Of a stretch of DNA of 64,000 nt, positions 55,952 to 62,512 are shown piece by piece (within the stretch, counting starts at the first letter, position 1; the number at the start of each line of letters is the position of its first letter). The DNA is from Mycobacterium colombiense CECT 3035 (GTDB taxonomy: Bacteria > Actinomycetota > Actinomycetes > Mycobacteriales > Mycobacteriaceae). The stretch is from positions 5,394,001 through 5,458,000 of the forward strand of contig NZ_CP020821.1 of assembly GCF_002105755.1 (NCBI RefSeq), read 5' to 3'. The notes beneath the pieces are model-generated. The model did no database searches. It was not told the DNA's origin and worked only from the letters and a program-made list of their open reading frames with translations. Position numbers and translations under genes: made by a program.

Positions 55952-56542
55952 ATGCCGAAGGTGTCAGCGGAGTACCGTGCCGAGCGGCGAGCGCACATCC
56001 TCGCCGCGGCACGCAGATGCTTCGTCCGTGACGGCTTCCACGGCACCTCGATGCAGGATCTTGTCGATGAGGCTGGTGTCTCTTCGGGCGCGGTGTATCG
56101 CTACTTTTCGAGTAAGGGCGCCGTGATCGAGGCGATCGCCGCAGAGAACCTCGATCAGGTTGTCGGCGTCATGCAGAAGTCGGTCGAGGATGGCTTGACC
56201 GCCGACGCGGCTATCGCTGCCGTCCTCAAATTCGTCACAGCCCGTCACTCCGAGGATGGATTCGCGGCGATCGCGCTACTCGTCTGGTCGGAAGCGATGC
56301 GCAACGCCACGCTGGCTCAGCGACTACGCGATGCGATCGGGGCCGCAACGCGGCTACTGGGCACGTCGAATGGCCCGGGCAACGACGAGGGGGTACTGAC
56401 CGACTCGCTGTTGTGCGTTCTGCCTGGCTACTTGATGCAGCTGGCCCTGGGCGGACCGCCAGCTGCCAAGCACATACCCCGGACGGTCGAAAGCGTTTTC
56501 GGCCGCCATTTCGTCGCAAACCAAGAGGCATCAAAGTCATGA
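55952..56542 (+). CDS. TetR family transcriptional regulator
   Basis: 196 residues. HTH: RRAHILAAARRCFVRDGFHG followed by TSMQDLVDEAGVSSGAVYRY (about 12-50), typical TetR. The C-terminal domain is helical with a conserved LPGYLMQLALGGPPAAKH block. ATG 55952. Divergent from the CMD operon; likely its repressor. Last island gene before the right att repeat. Confidence 0.9.
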   Translation: MPKVSAEYRAERRAHILAAARRCFVRDGFHGTSMQDLVDEAGVSSGAVYRYFSSKGAVIEAIAAENLDQVVGVMQKSVEDGLTADAAIAAVLKFVTARHSEDGFAAIALLVWSEAMRNATLAQRLRDAIGAATRLLGTSNGPGNDEGVLTDSLLCVLPGYLMQLALGGPPAAKHIPRTVESVFGRHFVANQEASKS

Positions 56543-56858
56543 TCATCGGCGCCTTACAAAGTGCCGTGGCACCGCTGGCCTGCACAGCAGCCGAAGGCCG
56601 CCGGTGTCGCTGTCAAGACCCGAAACGAACCCGCAAGTAGCGCACTGACTGAACGCGAACGAGAAGTCCGAACCGACAGTTCGCAGGGCAAACGGCCAGG
56701 TAGGGGCGGAGGGGTTCCATTCCCGGCAACTCCAGTGCAGACTGTGCTGCTCAAAGCCAGATCTGTGGTTGGCTTATCCCTGGGGTGACCGGCTTTAATC
56801 GTCATACGACGGCCATGTCGCGTTGTGCACGCCCGAGACCGCATCGCAAGGAGCTCTG
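56543..56858. other. Intergenic stretch with the right att repeat
   Basis: 316 bases without a supported gene between tetR and the secreted protein. It contains the att copy at 56712-56747 and, just before the next gene, an AAGGAG ribosome site. No integrase remnant was found. Confidence 0.6.
56712..56747 (+). other. Right attachment-site repeat (decayed tmRNA 3' end)
   Basis: Copy of the tmRNA 3' end region at 47256-47291, 31 of 36 bases identical, same orientation. Its T-arm reads GGGTTCCATTCCC, which loses the invariant GTTCGA, so it is a displaced, non-functional remnant. The upstream context no longer matches the rest of ssrA. Confidence 0.75.
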
Positions 56859-57314
56859 ATGACCTATCGCCGTTTTGCTTGGGCGCTCGGTGCGGTGGCG
56901 GTGGTGGCGGCGGCCATCATTCCCATCGAGGCCCATGGCGAGCCGCCGACGAAGTGTCTGACCAACACCCCCAAGGGCAAGCAGGTGTACGTGCCCTGCG
57001 ATCTGCTCAACGCCGGAGCTAATTTCCCGCCGGGGCAACGTTGTCCCCCTCCCCTCGAGCAGTATCCGAAAGACGTGGCGGACTGGTGCGGCGAAGGCCC
57101 GGGCCTTGCGAGTACGACGCCCACGACTCCGACGAGCCCGACCACTCCGACGAGCCCGACCACTCCGACGAGGCCTACGAGTCCGACTAGTCGCGCGACC
57201 ACAACCAGTCCCGCGACCACAACCAGTCCCGCGACCACAACAAGTTCTGCAACCCCCACGAGTCCCACGAGCCCGGCGGCTCCGGGCAATGCGCCGAGCG
57301 GCAACGAATCGTAG
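56859..57314 (+). CDS. Secreted Thr/Pro-repeat protein
   Basis: 151 residues. Signal peptide (about 1-31, ending near EAHGEPP) then a compact domain with Cys (CLTNTPKG, YVPCDLLNAG, RCPPPLEQ, WCGEG), then a Thr/Pro/Ser low-complexity tail built from repeated PTSPTTPTSPTT units. At DNA level the tail has 18-base units repeated at 57126-57179 and again at 57194-57247. ATG 56859 with AAGGAG eight bases before. Cell-envelope or surface role; family not recognised. Confidence 0.82.
   Translation: MTYRRFAWALGAVAVVAAAIIPIEAHGEPPTKCLTNTPKGKQVYVPCDLLNAGANFPPGQRCPPPLEQYPKDVADWCGEGPGLASTTPTTPTSPTTPTSPTTPTRPTSPTSRATTTSPATTTSPATTTSSATPTSPTSPAAPGNAPSGNES
57126..57247. repeat. 18-base tandem repeats inside the Thr/Pro tail
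   Basis: Two runs: a unit starting ACTCCGACGAGCCCGACC three times at 57126-57179, and CGCGACCACAACCAGTCC three times (last diverged) at 57194-57247. In-frame, so copy number changes only tail length. A likely strain-variable site. Confidence 0.7.
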
Positions 57315-57790
57315 TGAATCGGCAGTTCGGAAGCCAAAAGCTCTGGTACTGGGTCGGTTTCGATTTTCGGCAGCCGGACTATTGAACATGCGGCACCCGC
57401 ACAACGTCAGACGAGAACCAGCGCGCCTTGTACCGCGAGCTCCGCGTTGAGCACCGCAGCGTAGCGGTCAGCCGCGTGCGAGAACTCGGCTTGTTGTAAT
57501 TCGCCTGCATACGTCTTCGCGGACGGCTCTCGGGCGCGACTTAATTCTCGCCGCCGCAGTAAGCGTTCACGCGATCGACAAAAAGGCGAAAAACACTTGC
57601 AACCGGGTAGTTTGGCGACGCGAGACGGAGACGGCGCACGAGATGTTTTATGTGGGCCGCTGCTGTTGCTGCATCGGTCTGGCGGCCACCCCGGGAATCA
57701 ACCCGGCGACGATGGCGTTCGCCTAGCCGTGGCGCACGCGAAAAGATGGCTTAATATCAGCTCGTCGAGCATTCCTAATCTGGGGGCACG
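57315..57790 (+). promoter_or_regulatory. mmpS-mmpL upstream region
   Basis: 476 bases between the secreted protein and mmpS. Apart from the Cys-codon ORF, TAATAT at 57752-57757 is a good -10 hexamer for a start near 57765, about 25 bases before mmpS. The 57520-57620 segment is AT-richer than its neighbours. Nothing else is recognised. Confidence 0.45.
57643..57726 (+). CDS. 27-residue polycysteine short ORF upstream of mmpS
   Basis: ATG 57643 to TAG 57724-57726, reading MFYVGRCCCCIGLAATPGIN and PATMAFA. Four Cys codons (TGC TGT TGC TGC) lie in a row. Mycobacteria have short ORFs with consecutive Cys codons that act as cysteine-responsive attenuators upstream of operons, so a regulatory role for the mmpS-mmpL transcript is plausible. 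No clear leaderless promoter (no TANNNT about 7 bases upstream); a weak GGAG lies twelve bases before. The stop is 64 bases before mmpS. Confidence 0.55.
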   Translation: MFYVGRCCCCIGLAATPGINPATMAFA

Positions 57791-58216
57791 GTGTTGACGC
57801 TTCTCAAGCGGGCGTGGGTTCCGCTGGTTGTGGCCGTGGCGCTGATCGTCGGCGGTGTCGCAGTGGTGCGACTCAATGGCGTTTTCCCGGGACCGGGCCT
57901 GCCCAAGCCCGATCCCCGGGATGCGACCCCTCCGTACGCGGCCAAGACAGCCATCTACGAAATCCTGGGACCGCCCGGCACAACCGGCGTCGTCAACTGG
58001 ATGGATGCGGAGTCGCTACCGCAGAAGGCGAGCTTCACCACCCTGCCGTGGTCGAAGACGATCGTCGCCCAGATGCCCGGCATCTTCGCCTACGTCGTCG
58101 CCCAGGGTGACAGTCCGTCCATCGGTTGCCGCATCACCGTGGACGGCAAGTTGGTCGATCAACAGCAGGTCAACACCCGGGACGCGCAGGTTTCCTGCTT
58201 GGACAAGTCCGCGTGA
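57791..58216 (+). CDS. MmpS family transport accessory protein
   Basis: 141 residues. One N-terminal helix (about 8-27), then the soluble periplasmic-side domain with TAIYEILGPPGTTGVVNWMD and SPSIGCRITVDGKLVDQQQV plus conserved Cys. GTG 57791 behind GGGGG. The GTGA overlap couples it with mmpL. MmpS proteins assist MmpL export of envelope lipids or siderophores. Confidence 0.92.
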   Translation: MLTLLKRAWVPLVVAVALIVGGVAVVRLNGVFPGPGLPKPDPRDATPPYAAKTAIYEILGPPGTTGVVNWMDAESLPQKASFTTLPWSKTIVAQMPGIFAYVVAQGDSPSIGCRITVDGKLVDQQQVNTRDAQVSCLDKSA

Positions 58217-61149
58217 GCGACGACACGAGCGACACCGACAGAATCCCCGTCGCGCAACCCACCACCGTTGAGCACAAACCGCGGATCGCCCGCACCATGC
58301 GCGTGCTGGCGCTGCCGATCATCGTGATCTGGCTGCTGATCGCGGTGGGCGTCAACGTCTTCGTCCCGCAGTTGGAGAAGGTTGCCGAGGAGGTCTCGGT
58401 GCCGCTCTCGCCGTCCGACGCACCGTCGGTGACCGGGATGAAGCACATCGGGCAGAAATTCAAGGAGTACGACTCCGACAACCTCGTGCTGGTGACGCTG
58501 GTCGGTGACAAACCGCTCGGCGAGGACGCGCACCGGTTCTACGACGATCTGGTCAACAAGCTGCAGCAGGACCACGAACACGTCGAGCATGCGCTGAATT
58601 TCTGGGGGCAGCGATTCACGGCCTCCGGTGTCGAGAGCTACGACCACAAGGCCGCCTATGTCCAGGTCAACCTGCGCGGTGACCAGGGCGGTGCCGTCGG
58701 CGACAAATCCGTTGCCGCCGTTCGTAAAATAGTCGCGGACTCGAAGCCCCCGGCCGGGGTGAAGGCCTATGTCGCCGGCCAGGGAGCCCTGACCGCCGAC
58801 ACGATTGTTGTCGGCGACGCGAGCCTGGCCAAGATGACGATCATCACCATCATCATCATCGCGATCATGCTGATGTTCGTCTATCGATCCATCGGCACGG
58901 TGCTGCTGACGATGGTCATCCTGTTCGTCGGACTGGCCACCGGCCGCGGCGTGGTAGCGCTGCTGGGCGAGACCGGCATCATGGGGCTGTCGACCTTCGC
59001 CGTCAACTTGCTGACGGCACTGGCCATCGCGGCGGGTACCGACTACGCGATATTCATGGTCGGCCGCTACCAGGAAGGCCGCGAACGAGGCCTGGACCGC
59101 GAAGCGGCCTACTACGACACGTTCGCCGGAGTCACCAAGGTGGTGCTGGGCTCGGGTCTGACGATCGTCGGGGCGCTGGCCTGTCTGAAATTCACCCGGC
59201 TGCCGTACTTCAGTTCGCTGGCGTTTCCGTGCGCAGTGGGCCTGCTCGTGGTGGTGGCCGCCGGGGTCACGCTGACGCCGGCGCTGATCGCGTTCGCAAG
59301 CGGCTTCGGCCTGTTCGACCCGAAGCGCGAGTTCAACTACACCCGGTGGCGCCGTTTGGCGACGGCCATCGTGCGGTGGCCCGCGCCCATCCTCGCTACC
59401 TCCGTCATCCTGGCGATCGTCGGCGCAATTGGCTTGATGGGCTTCACTCCGCGCTACAACGACCTGTACTACCTGCCGGAGAGCGCATCGTCAGTGAAGG
59501 CGTACACCGCGGCCGATCAACACTTCACCCAGGCGCGTTTGAACCCGGACCTGCTGATGATCGAATCGGACCACGATCTGCGCAATCCCAGAGACATGCT
59601 GGTCCTGGACAAGATCGCCGGCGCCATCTTCCGGGTCCCCGGCATCGAACGGGTGCAGAGCATCACCAGACCTCTGGGCCCACCGATTCAAGATGGATCA
59701 GTTCCATTCCAGCTCAGCGTGCAAAGCGCGCCGATCCGCAGCAACCTGAACTACCTGAAGGACCGTGTCGGCGACATCAAGAAGATCACCGGTTTCCTCG
59801 ACACTCAGATCGCGCTGTTGGAGCGCCAGTACGCGGTGACCCAGAAGCTCGCAAACGCCGCGGACGACAGCTCGAAAACCACGGCGGAGACGGCGGCCAT
59901 CACGGACGAAATCCGGGACCACATCGCGGATTTCGACGACTTCTGGCGACCGATTCGCAGCTACTTCTATTGGGAGAAGCACTGCTACGACATCCCGATC
60001 TGCTGGTCATTACGAAGCCTGTTCGACGCGCTGGACGGGTTCGACAAGCTCGCCGAAAAATTCCACGCCCTCACCGGCGACCTCACCGACACGGCCAAGG
60101 CCACGCGCGAATTGCTGGCGATCATTCCCGAGAACATCGCGGTCTCCAAGTCGATCCGGGATACGACGCTGACCATCTACAGCACGTTCGACAGTCTGAT
60201 CGATCAGTTCGACCGGCTGACCGACACGAACGCCGTGATGGGCAAGTCGTTCAACGACTCTCAGGTGGAGAGCCTGTTCTACCTGCCACCTGAGATCTTC
60301 CAGAACCCCGACTTCCTGCTGGGGTTGAGCCTGATGGTGTCGCCCGACGGCAAGGCCGCCCGTTTCATCATCACTCACGCGGTGGATCCGGCGACGACAA
60401 AGGGGATCGCATCTGTCGATCAGGAACGCCAAGCGGCCAAGGAGGCGCTGAAGCTCACCTCGCTGGAGAACGCCGACATCTACCTCGGCGGTACGGCCGC
60501 AACGTTTTACGACATCGCCAACGGCGCCAAGTTCGACCTGATGATCGCCGGCGTGGCCTCCATCGTGCTCATCTTCATCATCATGGTGATCGTCACCCGC
60601 GCTTTGGTCGCAGCGGGTGTCATCGTCGGCACCATCGTGCTGTCGTTGGGGGCCGCCTTCGGGTTTTCGACCCTGATCTGGCAGCACCTTGGGAACTTCC
60701 AGCTGCACTGGGTGGCAACCGAATTCGCGTTGATCGTGCTCTTGGCCGTGGGTTCCGACTACAACCTGATGTTGGTGTCCCGAATCGAGGAGGAGATCGG
60801 AGCCGGCCTGAAAACGGGACTCATCCGCGGCATGGGCGTGACCGGGCCGGTGGTGACTGCCGCCGGTGTGGTCTTCGCCGTCACCATGGCCACGATGATC
60901 ACCAGCGACCTGCGGGCGATCGGCCAATTCGGCACGACGATCGGCATCGGTCTGCTGTTCGACACCTTCGTCGTCCGATCGCTCATCACACCATCGATCA
61001 TGACGGTGATGGGGCGCTGGTTCTGGTGGCCGAAGCGGGTACGCGTCCGCCCGGCCAGTCAGATGCTTCGGTCGGTGGGGCCGCGCCCGTTGGTTCGTGC
61101 CCTGTTGTACCACCCGCGGCACGGGGCCCCGCCGGATCCGCAGACGTAG
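58213..61149 (+). CDS. MmpL family RND transporter
   Basis: 978 residues, 11-12 helices. First helix after an N-terminal cytoplasmic tail (about 33-52), then a large loop with the porter domain, a bundle at about 200-390 (DTIVVGDASLAKMTIITIII to GLFDPKREF), the second porter loop (390-740) and a second bundle. TDYAIFMVGRYQEGRERG and SDYNLMLVSRIEEEIGAGLK carry the Asp-Tyr pairs of the proton relay. Export of a lipid or siderophore is expected; substrate not determined. GTG 58213 overlaps the mmpS stop. Confidence 0.95.
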   Translation: MSDDTSDTDRIPVAQPTTVEHKPRIARTMRVLALPIIVIWLLIAVGVNVFVPQLEKVAEEVSVPLSPSDAPSVTGMKHIGQKFKEYDSDNLVLVTLVGDKPLGEDAHRFYDDLVNKLQQDHEHVEHALNFWGQRFTASGVESYDHKAAYVQVNLRGDQGGAVGDKSVAAVRKIVADSKPPAGVKAYVAGQGALTADTIVVGDASLAKMTIITIIIIAIMLMFVYRSIGTVLLTMVILFVGLATGRGVVALLGETGIMGLSTFAVNLLTALAIAAGTDYAIFMVGRYQEGRERGLDREAAYYDTFAGVTKVVLGSGLTIVGALACLKFTRLPYFSSLAFPCAVGLLVVVAAGVTLTPALIAFASGFGLFDPKREFNYTRWRRLATAIVRWPAPILATSVILAIVGAIGLMGFTPRYNDLYYLPESASSVKAYTAADQHFTQARLNPDLLMIESDHDLRNPRDMLVLDKIAGAIFRVPGIERVQSITRPLGPPIQDGSVPFQLSVQSAPIRSNLNYLKDRVGDIKKITGFLDTQIALLERQYAVTQKLANAADDSSKTTAETAAITDEIRDHIADFDDFWRPIRSYFYWEKHCYDIPICWSLRSLFDALDGFDKLAEKFHALTGDLTDTAKATRELLAIIPENIAVSKSIRDTTLTIYSTFDSLIDQFDRLTDTNAVMGKSFNDSQVESLFYLPPEIFQNPDFLLGLSLMVSPDGKAARFIITHAVDPATTKGIASVDQERQAAKEALKLTSLENADIYLGGTAATFYDIANGAKFDLMIAGVASIVLIFIIMVIVTRALVAAGVIVGTIVLSLGAAFGFSTLIWQHLGNFQLHWVATEFALIVLLAVGSDYNLMLVSRIEEEIGAGLKTGLIRGMGVTGPVVTAAGVVFAVTMATMITSDLRAIGQFGTTIGIGLLFDTFVVRSLITPSIMTVMGRWFWWPKRVRVRPASQMLRSVGPRPLVRALLYHPRHGAPPDPQT

Positions 61150-61178
61150 CGGGCGTCGCCGAGTGCGGATTGTCTCGG

Positions 61179-61388
61179 CTACCGCGCCGCCTTGGCGGCC
61201 TCGCGCCGAGCCTTTTCCTTCGCGTGGGCCGAGCAGCAATGCCCCATATCGCAATGGAACCGGTCACTACAATCATGCGAACAATAGACTGATGCGGCCG
61301 GAAGCCATTCCGGATCGGACAGGTCACGCGGCCGGTCATCCGGATCGAACGTATGGCCGCAATGTATGCAGACCTTGGTCCTGGCCAT
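61179..61388 (-). CDS. Small Cys/His-rich protein (zinc-ribbon-like)
   Basis: 69 residues. Cys/His pattern CIHCGHTFDPDD (C7, C10, H12), SVYCSHDCSDRFHCDMGHCC (C36, H38, C40, H45, C46, H49, C51, C52) and SAHAKEKARR suggests one or two zinc sites; the end is helical and basic. ATG 61388. Convergent with mmpL, 29 bases apart. No family named with certainty; a nucleic-acid-binding knuckle is plausible. Confidence 0.6.
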   Translation of the reverse strand: MARTKVCIHCGHTFDPDDRPRDLSDPEWLPAASVYCSHDCSDRFHCDMGHCCSAHAKEKARREAAKAAR

Positions 61389-61693
61389 ACCGCTCAGGGT
61401 ACGCGCTATAGCCCTGATTCGGAGCTGGTTTCAGACCGAGGGCAAACAAACTAGTTTCGCAATGCAATGGCGCGCCATTGAAGATAACCGCCATTTACGC
61501 GGACGAAATTAACAATCTTCACCGCCCTGTTCATTCACGCTTCGCTTGACGGCGGCGTCCTCACTTCACCCGGGTGAACGGGTGGTCGGGGTGATGACAG
61601 CTCACCCCGGCTGGCCGCAGTCTCAGTGCGAGCGCGGCCGGGCGGGATTGTCACTCCGGGTCGATCGGCCCCTTTGCGGCCGGGGAGCGCCGG
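61389..61693. promoter_or_regulatory. Intergenic region with two perfect palindromes and a hairpin
   Basis: 305 bases without a gene. CAATGGCGCGCCATTG (61465-61480, 16 bases) and TTCACCCGGGTGAA (61565-61578, 14 bases) are perfect palindromes; CGGGGTGA at 61587-61594 pairs with TCACCCCG at 61602-61609 around a seven-base loop. The hairpin could end the amidase transcript (no U-tract), and the palindromes may be operators for the small Cys/His protein. Confidence 0.5.
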
Positions 61694-62476
61694 TCAGTTG
61701 CCTGCCTCGATGGACGCCACTCTTGCGGCCGCATCGGGACCACAGAAGCGCTGCAGGTCCACTCCGCCCGCGCCGAGGAGATCGTCAATGCGGCGCTTGA
61801 GGTCGCCCGAGGAGATGTGGGCGTACAGGTTTGCACCGGGGCAGGAGGTTTGGGCCAGGTCCCGATGGCCCGCCAGAGTGTCGGTCGAGACGTGAAAATT
61901 CTGAGCCGCCCACGCGAACGCGCGAGCTGCTCCCTCGAGCTGGGCCTCCGGTACGGCCTCCTGATCGAAGTCTCCCTCGCAGAGGACCAGGAAATGGCCC
62001 GTCGTGTCGTAGTCGGTCGCGGTGTCACCCGCGATCTCGGTGCTGCGCAGTTCGTAGATATTGCCATTGCGGTCGACGCCGACGTGATAGGCGATGTCGA
62101 TCCATCCGTGGTGGTCCTGGTGGTAGCGCTGATCCTGTCGGAGATGGCTTGGAGCATTGCGGTTTTCGCCAAGAAGGACGGCCTCATGGTGCAGAGTCAT
62201 CCGGGTGATGGTCTGGCGCTTGCCTCCGGAGCGCGCCGGTCGCGCGCCCCAGGCGTCCCGGCACAGCAGCAGTGCCGAAGTCGCGGCGGTCAGGCGTGCA
62301 CCGATGGTCGCGGGGGGAACCGTCACCGAGCGGGTCTGCGACGCCGGGGCGGAGTCCGTTCGCGTCGCGCAGCCGCCGACCAGGGACGCCACGCCGGCGC
62401 CGCCGGCCACCTTCAGCAGCTGACGGCGGCTGACGTGACTCGGCCCGCCGCGCGCTGGCTCACACACGGTCCTCAC
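61694..62476 (-). CDS. PGRP/N-acetylmuramoyl-L-alanine amidase, Tat lipoprotein
   Basis: 260 residues. N-terminus HVSRRQLLKVAGGAG (twin-arginine signal) followed by a lipobox ending VGGC, so a membrane-anchored lipoprotein exported folded. Catalytic domain: MTLHHEAVLLGEN (zinc His), YHQDHHGWIDIAYHVGVDRN, and GHRDLAQTSCPGANLY (zinc His and Cys), as in type 2 amidases. Likely cleaves the amide linking MurNAc and L-Ala in peptidoglycan. GTG 62476; 36 bases after the kinase-MurQ gene, on the same strand. Confidence 0.88.
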   Translation of the reverse strand: MRTVCEPARGGPSHVSRRQLLKVAGGAGVASLVGGCATRTDSAPASQTRSVTVPPATIGARLTAATSALLLCRDAWGARPARSGGKRQTITRMTLHHEAVLLGENRNAPSHLRQDQRYHQDHHGWIDIAYHVGVDRNGNIYELRSTEIAGDTATDYDTTGHFLVLCEGDFDQEAVPEAQLEGAARAFAWAAQNFHVSTDTLAGHRDLAQTSCPGANLYAHISSGDLKRRIDDLLGAGGVDLQRFCGPDAAARVASIEAGN

Positions 62477-62512
62477 GATACGGGTGTGACGCCGGACCGC
62501 GGAATGTTTCGT

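Larger units (their letters stand above)
47292..56711. mobile_element. Putative genomic island integrated at ssrA (about 9.4 kb, integrase lost)
   Basis: The segment between the two 36-base repeats holds a self-contained set of catabolic genes and four regulators (XRE, MarR, TetR) unrelated to the core genes on either side; from memory these genes are absent at this locus in M. tuberculosis. No integrase, excisionase or insertion sequence is seen, so the element is a decayed or immobile island. Several AT-rich intergenic regions (near 52250 and 55880) stand out by eye. Confidence 0.65.

Noticed and set aside
57597..57797. 66-codon ORF upstream of mmpS
   Set aside because: Starts from TTG without a ribosome site and overlaps the mmpS start; the 27-codon Cys ORF in another frame explains this region better.
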